Origin: Actinacidiphila guanduensis
GTDB lineage: Bacteria > Actinomycetota > Actinomycetes > Streptomycetales > Streptomycetaceae
Assembly (NCBI RefSeq): GCF_900103985.1
Contig: NZ_FNIE01000001.1
Coordinates: 248,001 to 312,000 of the forward strand
Direction: 5' to 3'
Length of the DNA stretch: 64,000 bases
Shown one piece after another: positions 37,306-45,134 of this stretch (positions are counted from its first letter, which is position 1; each line of letters begins with the position of its first letter). Both the position numbers and the translations under genes were made by a program. The notes under the pieces were generated by a model. That model was not told where the DNA came from. It saw only the letters and a list, made by a program, of their open reading frames with translations, and made no database searches.

Positions 37306-38592
37306 GTGCTTAGACGAGACATCAACGAGCTGCTCACCCAGACCGGCCCGGGGACCCCGATGGGGGAACTCTTCCGCCAGTACTGGATACCGGCGCTGCT
37401 CGCCGAGGAGCTGCCGGAGAACGACGCGCCGCCGGTGCGGGTGAAGCTGCTCTCCGAGCGGCTGCTCGCCTTCCGCGACAGCGACGGCCGCTACGGGCTG
37501 GTCGACGAGTTCTGCGCGCACCGCGGGGCGTCCTTGTGGTTCGGCCGCAACGAGGGCTCGGGGCTGCGCTGCCCCTACCACGGCTGGAAGTACGACGTCA
37601 CCGGCCAGTGCATCGAGGTGCCCTCCGAGGCCGACAACAGCAGCTTCTGCCAGAACGTCCAGCTGACGTCCTACCCGCTGGTGAAGATCGGCGACGTGCT
37701 GTGGACGTACATGGGCGACGCGGCACACCAGCCGCCGCTGCCGGAGTTCGAGTTCGTGCACGTGCCCGCCGAGCAGACCTACACCTCCAAGCGCTGGCAG
37801 CAGTGCAACTGGCTGCAGGCGTTCGAGGGCGGCATCGACTCCAGCCACGTGACCTTCCTGCACTCCGGCGGCCTGAAGACCGACCCGCTCTTCAAGGGCG
37901 CCAAGGGCAACGAGTACAACATGAAGGACACCAAGCCCTTCTTCGAGGTCGCCGACAGCGAGGGCGGCCTGTTCGTCGGCGCCCGCCGCAACGCCGAGCC
38001 CGGCACGTACTACTGGCGGATCACCCCGTGGGTGATGCCGTCCTTCACGATGGTGCCGCCGCGCGGCGACCACCCGGTGCACGGCCACTTCTGGGTGCCG
38101 ATCGACGACGAGAACTGCTGGACCTACAGCTTCGACTACCACCCGGTGCGGGCGCTGACCGACGCCGAGCGGCAGGCGATGATCGACGGCCACGGCGTGC
38201 ACAGCAAGAACATCCCCGGCACCTACCGGCCGGAGGCGAACATGGACAACGACTACCTGATCGACCGCGAGGCCCAAAAGCGCGGCGACACGTACTCGGG
38301 AGTCGCCGGCATCGCCATGCAGGACGCCTCGCTGCAGGAGAGCATGGGCCCGATCGTGGACCGCACCAAGGAGCGCCTCGTGCCGGCCGACAGCGGGATC
38401 ATCAAGGCCCGGCAGAAGCTGCGCAAGGCCGCGATCGCGCTGCGCGACGAGGGCGTGCGCCCGCCGGGGGTGGACCCGGCGCACCACCGGGTGCGCTCGG
38501 CGGCGGTGGTGCTGCCGCAGGCGGAGTCCTTCCTGGACTCCTGCCGGGACGCGGTCACCGCCACCCCCGGCGTCGCCCAGTCGTCGGTGTGA
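37306..38592 (+). CDS. Rieske aromatic ring oxygenase, phthalate 4,5-dioxygenase/LigXa-like
   Basis: A 428-residue oxygenase alpha subunit without a beta-subunit gene, as in the phthalate dioxygenase class. The Rieske cluster ligands are Cys70, His72, Cys89 and His92 (FCAHRGAS and RCPYHGWKYD). The mononuclear iron site is at His181 and His186 with the bridging Asp178 (GGIDSSHVTFLHS). This class hydroxylates or O-demethylates aromatic carboxylates such as phthalate, phenoxybenzoate or dehydrodivanillate. The start is GTG 37306 with AAAGGGA upstream. The [2Fe-2S] ferredoxin plus FAD reductase partnership matches the three-component LigX type more than the fused phthalate reductase. Confidence 0.92.
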   Translation: MLRRDINELLTQTGPGTPMGELFRQYWIPALLAEELPENDAPPVRVKLLSERLLAFRDSDGRYGLVDEFCAHRGASLWFGRNEGSGLRCPYHGWKYDVTGQCIEVPSEADNSSFCQNVQLTSYPLVKIGDVLWTYMGDAAHQPPLPEFEFVHVPAEQTYTSKRWQQCNWLQAFEGGIDSSHVTFLHSGGLKTDPLFKGAKGNEYNMKDTKPFFEVADSEGGLFVGARRNAEPGTYYWRITPWVMPSFTMVPPRGDHPVHGHFWVPIDDENCWTYSFDYHPVRALTDAERQAMIDGHGVHSKNIPGTYRPEANMDNDYLIDREAQKRGDTYSGVAGIAMQDASLQESMGPIVDRTKERLVPADSGIIKARQKLRKAAIALRDEGVRPPGVDPAHHRVRSAAVVLPQAESFLDSCRDAVTATPGVAQSSV

Positions 38593-38593
38593 C

Positions 38594-39142
38594 ATGGCGG
38601 TGCCAGCCGCGTCCCGTGTGACGCCCACCGCCGCCGTGCCGGCCGCCCCGGGCTACCCGAGCCAGTCCGCCCGGGCGGCCTCGGCCGCCGAGTCCCGCTT
38701 TCGGATCACGGTGCCCATCGCGCCCGCGCGCAACGCCCGCGTGGTGGCGCTGGACCCCGCGGCCGCCGCCGTCGCCCGGTCGGTGGCCGGGCGGCCCTGG
38801 GCGCACGCCCGCTTCTACACCTGCGGGCCGGTGCCGCCCGGTGTGCCCGAGGGCCTGGCGCTGACCGAACTCCAGGGCAGCGGCGCCCCGGTGCCGCTGC
38901 CGGAGCTGCTGGAGGGCACCGACGTGGTGATGGTGCTGGCCACCGAGGACTCCGGGCGCGAGCAGGCCGCCGCCATCGGCGGCGCCTGCTGGGCGCGGGC
39001 GGTCACCACCGCGGGCGTCGTCCTCGGCGACGGCTTCGAGGCCGACGAGGCCGTGGCCGCGCTGCGCCCCTACGCCCGGGTGCTGCTGCTGTCGGCGGAC
39101 GAGGGCGACGTGGTCGACCTCCTCACCGCCCTTCGGGTGTAG
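38594..39142 (+). CDS. hypothetical protein, 182 aa, in catabolic operon
   Basis: I do not recognise this protein. It starts at ATG 38594, one base after the oxygenase stop, so it is translationally coupled. Residues 1-35 are Ala/Pro-rich. The rest resembles an alpha/beta nucleotide-binding or tubulin-like fold fragment: FRITVPIAPARNARVVALDP near residue 36, GTDVVMVLATEDSGREQAAA near residue 108 and TTAGVVLGDGF near residue 137. No catalytic residues are evident. It is followed by a PanB-like gene. Confidence 0.7.
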   Translation: MAVPAASRVTPTAAVPAAPGYPSQSARAASAAESRFRITVPIAPARNARVVALDPAAAAVARSVAGRPWAHARFYTCGPVPPGVPEGLALTELQGSGAPVPLPELLEGTDVVMVLATEDSGREQAAAIGGACWARAVTTAGVVLGDGFEADEAVAALRPYARVLLLSADEGDVVDLLTALRV

Positions 39143-39257
39143 GGGGCTTCGGCCCCCGCACCCGCCCCCACCGAGTAACCCGAGCTGCACCGAGTTGCAC
39201 TGGGTTCCCCCGAGCCGCGCGCGGCCGCCCGCCGGCAGCGCGCAGAACGAAGGCGAG

Positions 39258-40094
39258 ATGTCCGGCAGGATCACCCCCCAGACGCTGCAGCGCATGAAGG
39301 ACGACGGCCGCAAGATCGTCGGCGTCGTGGCCTGGGACTACCAGATCGCCCGCATCGTGGACCGGGCCGGCGTCGAGGTCGTCTCGGTCGGCGACACGGT
39401 GGGGGTGAACCTGTGGGGCCACGCCAACCCCTTCGAGATCACCATGGACGAGATGGTCGTGGTGGCCAGGGCCGTGCGGCGCGGTGTCGAACGCGCCCTG
39501 GTCAGCGTGGACTTCCCGTTCGGGCCGCTCCAGGAGGGCACCGCGAGCGCGCTGGCGGCGGCGGTGCGGTTCGTCAAGGAGGCGGGGGTGGACATGGTCA
39601 AACTCGACGCCGCCGCCGACCACTTGGCGGCGGTGGAGGCGATCAGCGCCGCCGGCATCCCGGTGTTCGCGCAGTTCGGCATCACCCCGCAGACCGCGCT
39701 GCGCTACGGCGTGGAGTACCGCGCGATCCCCTCCGGCGCCGACCAGGTGCCGGTGGAGATGCAGGACGCGATGGTCGAGGAGGCCAAGCAGCTGGAGGAG
39801 GCCGGCGCGGTGCTGCTGAACTTCACCAACTCCGGCCCCGTGGTGGGCGCGGCGGTCGCCGCCGCGGTCTCGGTGCCGGTGGTCGGCGGCTTCGGCGGCG
39901 GCCCCTGGCTCGACGGCCGGATGCGGATGGCGCACGCCGCCATCGGCTACGCGGCCGACGCGCTGGACAACCCGCCGGCGACCTACGCCAACGTCGCCCG
40001 CACCACCCTGGAGGCGATCAGCGCCTACGCCGAGGATGTCCGCTCGGCCCGCCAGATCGCCGGCGGCATCCCGGTGCCGCCGCCCGCGGGGTGA
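39258..40094 (+). CDS. PanB-like protein (ketopantoate hydroxymethyltransferase superfamily)
   Basis: A 278-residue TIM-barrel protein of the PEP mutase / KPHMT superfamily. It has the PanB-type metal region VEVVSVGDTVGVNLWGH near residue 33, DFPFGP near residue 88 and VKLDAAADHLAAVEAI near residue 116. True PanB makes ketopantoate from ketoisovalerate and methylene-tetrahydrofolate. Here the neighbours are all catabolic, so a C-C lyase or aldolase role on a keto acid intermediate is more likely. The start is ATG 39258 with an AAGGCGAG site. The 115 bp upstream are unremarkable. Confidence 0.8.
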   Translation: MSGRITPQTLQRMKDDGRKIVGVVAWDYQIARIVDRAGVEVVSVGDTVGVNLWGHANPFEITMDEMVVVARAVRRGVERALVSVDFPFGPLQEGTASALAAAVRFVKEAGVDMVKLDAAADHLAAVEAISAAGIPVFAQFGITPQTALRYGVEYRAIPSGADQVPVEMQDAMVEEAKQLEEAGAVLLNFTNSGPVVGAAVAAAVSVPVVGGFGGGPWLDGRMRMAHAAIGYAADALDNPPATYANVARTTLEAISAYAEDVRSARQIAGGIPVPPPAG

Positions 40095-40149
40095 GCCCCG
40101 CTTCGCCTTTGTCGAGGGTCCGCCCACCGTCCCGGTACCGAGGAGCGCC

Positions 40150-40998
40150 ATGCCCACCGCAGTGATCGACGGGATCACCACCCGCTACGAGACGGCGGGT
40201 TCGGGCCCGCCGCTGCTGATGTTCTCCCCCGGCGGCTTCGACTCCACCCTGGAGAGCTGGCGCACGGTCGGCGTCTACAAGCGGCTCAACCTCCTTGCGC
40301 ACCTGACCCGTTCGCACACGTGCATCACCTTCGACCGGCGCGAGTCCGGGCACTCCGGCGGCCGCGTCGAGCGGATCGGCTGGGCCGACTACGTCCGCCA
40401 GGGCCTCGGCCTGCTGGACCATCTCGGCATCGAGCGGGCCTGGTTGATGGGCGGCTGCGTCGGCTGCTCCACCGTGGCCGCGACCGCCGTCGCCCGCCCC
40501 GAGCGCGTGGCGGGCATGGTGCTCTACTCGCCGGCCGGCGGGGTCAAGTACCGCATGAAGCAGCACACCCGCTTCACCGCACACCTGGCCTACGCGGCCG
40601 AACACGGGCTCGCGCAGGTCGCGGAGTTGGCGCGTACGACGGACGCGGGGTTCTCCGCGGACCCGCGGGTGGGCCCGTGGGCGAGCGTGCTGCGCCGGGA
40701 CGAGGAGTTCGCCAAGGCGTACGCGGCCGGCGACCTGGGGCGCTATCTGACGGCGGTCACCGGGACCGCGCGGCTGCTCTTCGACCGCGACACGGTGCCG
40801 GGGCCCGAGCCGGAGGACCTGCTGGCGCTCGACGTGCCGGCGCTGATCGTGCCCGGTCAGGACGACTCCCACGCGCCCTCGGCCGCGCGCTACCTCCAGG
40901 AGTGCCTGCCGCGCAACGAGTTCTGGGACGTGCCGGTGGCCGAGCAGACGGAGGAGACGGCGCCGCGGCGGATCCTGGAGTTCCTGGGCTCGGCGTGA
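40150..40998 (+). CDS. alpha/beta-hydrolase fold protein with Cys at nucleophile position
   Basis: A 282-residue alpha/beta-hydrolase. The nucleophile elbow reads MGGCVGCS, so Cys103 takes the place of the usual Ser, as in dienelactone hydrolase. The acid region is VPGQDDSH (residues 235-241). No His occurs after residue 241, where the catalytic His of this fold normally lies, so the triad is incomplete or unusual. ATG 40150 follows GAGGAG. Hydrolysis of a lactone or a vinylogous diketone would suit the pathway, but the catalytic set leaves the reaction open. Confidence 0.85.
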   Translation: MPTAVIDGITTRYETAGSGPPLLMFSPGGFDSTLESWRTVGVYKRLNLLAHLTRSHTCITFDRRESGHSGGRVERIGWADYVRQGLGLLDHLGIERAWLMGGCVGCSTVAATAVARPERVAGMVLYSPAGGVKYRMKQHTRFTAHLAYAAEHGLAQVAELARTTDAGFSADPRVGPWASVLRRDEEFAKAYAAGDLGRYLTAVTGTARLLFDRDTVPGPEPEDLLALDVPALIVPGQDDSHAPSAARYLQECLPRNEFWDVPVAEQTEETAPRRILEFLGSA

Positions 40999-41100
40999 CG
41001 GCGCCGGTGAGGTCGCGTGTGTGAGCGGGCCGGGTCCGCGCGCGCCCGGCAGGGGCACGGTGCTGTGACCGGCCCCGGCTGCCCGGGGCCCGGCATCCCG

Positions 41101-41133
41101 CGAGGCGGGCACCCGCCGGGGGTGCCCGCCTCG
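41101..41133. terminator. bidirectional terminator between hydrolase and decarboxylase-like genes
   Basis: CGAGGCGGGCACCC (41101-41114) pairs perfectly with 41120-41133 around a five-base loop. It lies between convergent genes. Confidence 0.75.
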
Positions 41134-41226
41134 TCGTCGTGCGCTGTTCGCCTTCCGGGCCCGGGGGCTGGCCCGCGGCCCGTGCCCGGTCCCGCTTCGG
41201 GCCTCCCGCGAGCCTCGGACCTGCCC

Positions 41227-42174
41227 TCACACCTCCAGGGTGCGGGTGCCCTCCGCGAACAGCTCCTCGAGCGGGATCGGTTCGCGCAGGATGTGCTGCT
41301 CGACCGCGTAACCCATCAGCTCCTGGAGGACCTCCCGGTTGGGCGGCAGCCCGTAGGGCAGCGGGTCCTTGCCGGTGGCCTCCAGGACGGCGAGGTTGGC
41401 CAGGTCGGCGGGGGTGGGTTTGTCGATGGCGCCGGTGCCGAGCTGGTGGACGTACTCCTGCTTGGCGCGGGCGAAGGCGGCGAAGACCTCGGGGGCGAGC
41501 CGGGGGTGTTCGCGCAGCAGGTCGTCGCGGACGACGACCAGGTGGTTGATCGGGTAGGTGCCGCGCTCGGCGAGCGCGGCCATCGCGGCCGCCTCGGGGT
41601 CGGCGATGAGCGGCCGCAGCCGGGTGGAGTGCGCGTTCAGGCCCACGACGGCGGCGAGTTCGCCGCGCAGGACCATGTCCTCCAGCGAGTCGCCCTCCGG
41701 CATCGGCACCACGTTCGCCGGCGGCCGGTAGTCCGCCACGTGCTCGTCGCCGGACAGCACCCAGGTGACGCGGTCGAGGTCGACACCGTGCTCGCGGGCG
41801 AGCACCGAGCGCGCCCACACCCCGGTGGTCACGGTGTAGCCGCGGTTGACCCCGACCTTGCGGCCCTCCAGGTCCTTCGGGCCGGTGATGCCGGACTCGG
41901 GGTCGTAGAGGATCGCGCCGTGGTGGAAGCCGCGGACGAGGAAGGCGGGCAGGGCGGTGAAGCGCGCGCCGTGTTCCTTGGCCACCAGGTAGGTGGTCAG
42001 CGCCATCTCGCAGACGTCGAACTCCAGGCCCCGCACCATCCGGCGGAAGGCGTGCACGAGCACCGGCACTTCCTGGAAGGCGAGGTCGAAGCCGTGCGGC
42101 TGCACGCTTCCGTTCTTCAGCGCCGCGTTGGCGCCCTGGGTGCGGGTCACTGTGGTGAGCTTCGGAGCGGCCAT
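41227..42174 (-). CDS. 4,5-dihydroxyphthalate decarboxylase family protein (copy A)
   Basis: A 315-residue protein with the type-II binding-protein-like fold of Pht5-type decarboxylases. Typical segments are RMVRGLEFDVCEMALTTYLV near residue 45, GPKDLEGRKVGVNRGYTVTT near residue 97 and INHLVVVRDDLLREHP near residue 210. It has no signal peptide, so it is not an ABC binding protein. It shares this pattern with the gene at 45135, which differs clearly in sequence. The start is ATG 42174, and a FadR-type operator copy lies directly before it. The substrate is probably a dihydroxylated aromatic dicarboxylate. Confidence 0.8.
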   Translation of the reverse strand: MAAPKLTTVTRTQGANAALKNGSVQPHGFDLAFQEVPVLVHAFRRMVRGLEFDVCEMALTTYLVAKEHGARFTALPAFLVRGFHHGAILYDPESGITGPKDLEGRKVGVNRGYTVTTGVWARSVLAREHGVDLDRVTWVLSGDEHVADYRPPANVVPMPEGDSLEDMVLRGELAAVVGLNAHSTRLRPLIADPEAAAMAALAERGTYPINHLVVVRDDLLREHPRLAPEVFAAFARAKQEYVHQLGTGAIDKPTPADLANLAVLEATGKDPLPYGLPPNREVLQELMGYAVEQHILREPIPLEELFAEGTRTLEV

Positions 42175-42190
42175 GACCCGAAAGGTAGCA

Positions 42191-42201
42191 TGGTCAGTCC
42201 A
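42191..42201. promoter_or_regulatory. FadR-type operator copy 7
   Basis: TGGTCAGTCCA followed by TAAGGCC. It lies 17 bp before the minus-strand decarboxylase-like gene and 59 bp before the plus-strand alcohol dehydrogenase operon. Confidence 0.6.
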
Positions 42202-42259
42202 TAAGGCCATAGAGTGAGGACGAGGACCAGCACCGGACCAGGACGAGGAGAAGCACCCC

Positions 42260-43378
42260 ATGGCAGAACAGGTACTGGCGGCGGTGCGGACCGCGCCGGG
42301 CACCACCGAGCTGCGCGAGTTCCCGATGCCGGACGTGCCCGACGACGGCGCCCTGCTGAAGGTCGAAGTGGCCGGGATCTGCGGCACCGACGTGAAGATG
42401 TACGCCAAGCCGCCGTTCACCGACCCGGTGATCATGGGCCACGAGAACGTCGGGGTGATCGCGAAGGCGGGCCGCACCTTCCGCGAGCGCAAGGGCCTGG
42501 CCGAGGGCGACCGGGTCTTCGTCGAGCACTACGTGGGCTGCTACCGCTGCGAGTGGTGCCACGCCGGCGAGTACCGCCACTGCGAGGCCACCGACTGGCG
42601 CACCAACCCCGACGCCCGCCGCTACGGCTACACCTCCTCCGACAACCCGGGCCGGCTGTGGGGCGGCTTCTCGCAGTACCTCTACCTGCCCTGGAACAGC
42701 GTCACCCACCGCGTCCCCGACGGGGTCTCCCCCGAACTGGCGGGCCTGGTCACCCCGTTGTCCAACGGCATCGAGTGGGCGCTGGTGACCGCGGGCGTCG
42801 GCTACGCGGCCACCGTGCTCATCCAGGGCCCGGGCCAGCAGGGCCTGTCCCAGGTCGTGGCGTGCAAGCAGGCCGGTGCCTCGCGGATCATCGTCACCGG
42901 CACCACCCGCGACGCGGCCCGCCTGGCGCTGGCCCTCGAACTCGGCGCCGACGACGTCGTGGACGTCACCCGCGAGGACCCGCTGGCCCGGGTCATGGAG
43001 ATCACCGGCGGCCGCGGCGTGGACGTGGTGCTGGACTGCACCGCGGGCGCCGGCACCGCGCCGCTGCTGCTGGGCGTGGACGCCCTCAAGCGGCGTGAGG
43101 GCGTGATCGTGGTGCAGGGCGAGCTGGCCGCCTTCCCCGACTTCCCGCTGAAGAAGATCACCGAGAAGTCGATCAGCGTCAAGAGCGCCCGCGGCCACAG
43201 CTACCGCAGCTGCGAACTGGCCCTGGAGCAGCTGGCGTCGGGCCGCTTCCCGCTGGAGAAGCTGGGCACCCACACCTTCGGGCTCGCCGACGCCGACCGG
43301 GCGATCCGCACCGTGGGCGGGGAGTTCGGCGGCGACGCGGTGCACGTGTCCCTGCTGCCCTGGGAGTCGGCCGCATGA
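42260..43378 (+). CDS. zinc-dependent medium-chain alcohol dehydrogenase
   Basis: A 372-residue MDR enzyme with both zinc sites: catalytic Cys in GICGTDVK (near residue 41) and GHENVG (near residue 60), and the structural-zinc cysteines in GCYRCEWCHAGEYRHC. A glycine-rich nucleotide loop, IQGPGQQGLS, lies near residue 195. It is the first gene of a tight operon with ligK and ligJ, so it probably oxidises a diol or hemiacetal intermediate. The start is ATG 42260 with GAGGAG upstream. Confidence 0.9.
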   Translation: MAEQVLAAVRTAPGTTELREFPMPDVPDDGALLKVEVAGICGTDVKMYAKPPFTDPVIMGHENVGVIAKAGRTFRERKGLAEGDRVFVEHYVGCYRCEWCHAGEYRHCEATDWRTNPDARRYGYTSSDNPGRLWGGFSQYLYLPWNSVTHRVPDGVSPELAGLVTPLSNGIEWALVTAGVGYAATVLIQGPGQQGLSQVVACKQAGASRIIVTGTTRDAARLALALELGADDVVDVTREDPLARVMEITGGRGVDVVLDCTAGAGTAPLLLGVDALKRREGVIVVQGELAAFPDFPLKKITEKSISVKSARGHSYRSCELALEQLASGRFPLEKLGTHTFGLADADRAIRTVGGEFGGDAVHVSLLPWESAA

Positions 43379-44106
43379 GCGTCGTGGTGAGGAACCCGCC
43401 GCGGGCGGAGCGGGCGGCCGTCGAGGGGCTGTCGGGCTACGGGGTGGCCACCGTGCACGAGGCACAGGGCCGCACGGGGCTGCTGGACCCGCGGCTGCGC
43501 CCGGTGTGGCAGGGCGCGCGGGTGGCCGGCACCGCGGTGACGGTGAGCGTGCCGCCGGCCGACAACTGGATGATCCATGTGGCCGTCGAGCAGTGCCGTG
43601 AGGGCGACGTGCTGGTGGTGGCGCCCACCTCGCCCTCCGAGGCGGGCTACTTCGGCGACCTGCTCGCCACCACGGTGGCCGCGCACGGGGTGCGCGCCCT
43701 GGTGATCGACGCCGGCTGCCGGGATGTCGCCGAGCTGCGCGCGATGGGCTTCCCGGTGTGGGCGCGCCATGTGTCCGCCTTCGGCACCGTCAAGGAGACG
43801 CTCGGTGACGTCAACATCCCCGTGGTGTGCGGCGGTCAGCTGATCGAGCCGGGCGACGTGGTGGTCGCCGACGACGACGGCGTGGTGCGCGTCCCGCGCC
43901 GTGAGGCCGCCGCCGTGCTGGCCGCCTCGAAGGCCCGCGAGGAGCGCGAGGCCGCGCTGCGGGAGCGGTACGCGAAGGGCGAACTCGGCCTGGACATCCA
44001 CCAGATGCGCACCCGTCTCGCCGCCAAGGGCCTGACCTGGGTGGACCACCCCGAGGGCGCGCAGGAGCCGGACGGGGAATCCGGCACGGCGGGGGCCGCC
44101 TCGTGA
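43375..44106 (+). CDS. ligK: 4-carboxy-4-hydroxy-2-oxoadipate aldolase / oxaloacetate decarboxylase
   Basis: A 243-residue RraA-superfamily class II aldolase. It cleaves CHA to pyruvate and oxaloacetate at the end of protocatechuate 4,5- and gallate pathways. It keeps the LigK pattern in order: YGVATVHEAQGRTGLL, MIHVAVEQ, YFGDLLAT, VIDAGCRDV with the substrate- and metal-binding Arg-Asp, GTVKETLGDVNIPVVC and PGDVVVADDDGV. The C-terminal tail of about 20 residues is longer than usual. The ATG overlaps the upstream stop and the TGA overlaps the ligJ start, so translation is coupled on both sides. Confidence 0.93.
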   Translation: MSVVVRNPPRAERAAVEGLSGYGVATVHEAQGRTGLLDPRLRPVWQGARVAGTAVTVSVPPADNWMIHVAVEQCREGDVLVVAPTSPSEAGYFGDLLATTVAAHGVRALVIDAGCRDVAELRAMGFPVWARHVSAFGTVKETLGDVNIPVVCGGQLIEPGDVVVADDDGVVRVPRREAAAVLAASKAREEREAALRERYAKGELGLDIHQMRTRLAAKGLTWVDHPEGAQEPDGESGTAGAAS

Positions 44107-45128
44107 TCATCGACTGCCACGGCCACTACACGACCACGCCGCCGCAGCACCAGGCCTTCCGCGACGCCCAGTTGGCGCGCCTGGCCGACCCCTCGCTGCC
44201 GGTCCCGCGCCCGGAGCGCATCAGCGACGACGAGATCCGCGACAGCGTGGAGAACCACCAGCTGAAGGTGCTGCGCCGGCGCGGCGGCGACTTCATGCTC
44301 TTCTCCCCCAAGGCGTCCGGCATGGAGCACCACGTCACCGACCCGGCCACGGCCCGCGCCTGGGCGACGGCGGGCAACGACCTGGTGCACCGGGTCGCCA
44401 CGCTCTTCCCCGCCCATTTCGCCGCGGTCTGCCAGCTCCCCCAGACCCCCGGCGGCGACCTCGCCGGATCGGTCGCCGAACTGCGGCGCTGCGTCGAGGA
44501 GCTGGGCTTCGTGGGGTGCAACCTCAACCCGGACCCCTCGGGCGGCCACTGGACCTCGCCGCCGCTCACCGACCCGTACTGGTTCCCGCTCTACGAGGCG
44601 ATGAGCGAGCTGGGGGTGCCCGCGATGGTGCACGTCTCCTCCTCGTGCAACCCCGCCTTCCACACCCTGGGCGCGCACTACCTCAACGCCGACACCTCCG
44701 TCTTCGCCCAACTCATGGGCGGCGCCGAGCTGTTCGCGCGGTTCCCGGCACTGCGGTTCGTCATCCCGCACGGCGGCGGCGCGGTCCCGTACCACTGGGG
44801 CCGCTACCGGGGCCTGGCGATGCGGGAGGGCCGCCCGGACCCGGCCGAACTCCTGCGCGAGAACGTCTTCTTCGACACCTGCGTCTACCACCAGCCGGGC
44901 ATCGACCTGCTGCACCGGGTGATCGGCGCCGACAACCTGCTCTTCGCCTCCGAGATGCTCGGCGCGGTGCGCGGCGCCGACCCCGCGACCGGCATCGAGT
45001 GGGACGACACCAAGGCTTACGTCGACGGGCTGAAGCTCACCGACGAGGAGTACGCCAAGGTCTTCGAGGGCAACGCCCGACGGGTCTACCCGCGCCTGGA
45101 CGCGCGGCTCACCGCGGAAGGAAGGTGA
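44103..45128 (+). CDS. ligJ: 4-oxalomesaconate hydratase, LigJ type
   Basis: A 341-residue amidohydrolase-superfamily hydratase that converts 4-oxalomesaconate to CHA, the LigK substrate. The N-terminal metal motif DCHGHY is at residues 4-9. The LigJ pattern continues with GFVGCNLNPDPSGGHW, HVSSSCNPAFH, IPHGGGAVPYHWGR and FFDTCVYHQPGI. The match to LigJ of Sphingobium from memory is long and nearly collinear. The start is GTG 44103 overlapping the ligK stop. LigJ and LigK together identify 4-oxalomesaconate as a pathway intermediate. Confidence 0.94.
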   Translation: MIIDCHGHYTTTPPQHQAFRDAQLARLADPSLPVPRPERISDDEIRDSVENHQLKVLRRRGGDFMLFSPKASGMEHHVTDPATARAWATAGNDLVHRVATLFPAHFAAVCQLPQTPGGDLAGSVAELRRCVEELGFVGCNLNPDPSGGHWTSPPLTDPYWFPLYEAMSELGVPAMVHVSSSCNPAFHTLGAHYLNADTSVFAQLMGGAELFARFPALRFVIPHGGGAVPYHWGRYRGLAMREGRPDPAELLRENVFFDTCVYHQPGIDLLHRVIGADNLLFASEMLGAVRGADPATGIEWDDTKAYVDGLKLTDEEYAKVFEGNARRVYPRLDARLTAEGR

Positions 45129-45134
45129 CCGGCG

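Noticed and set aside
39258..40094. Pantothenate biosynthesis gene panB
   Set aside because: No panC or panD is nearby and all neighbours are catabolic; superfamily membership does not fix the reaction.
41227..42174. Extracellular ABC substrate-binding protein (also for 45135-46127)
   Set aside because: There is no signal peptide or lipobox, and the segments match 4,5-dihydroxyphthalate decarboxylases, which share the fold.
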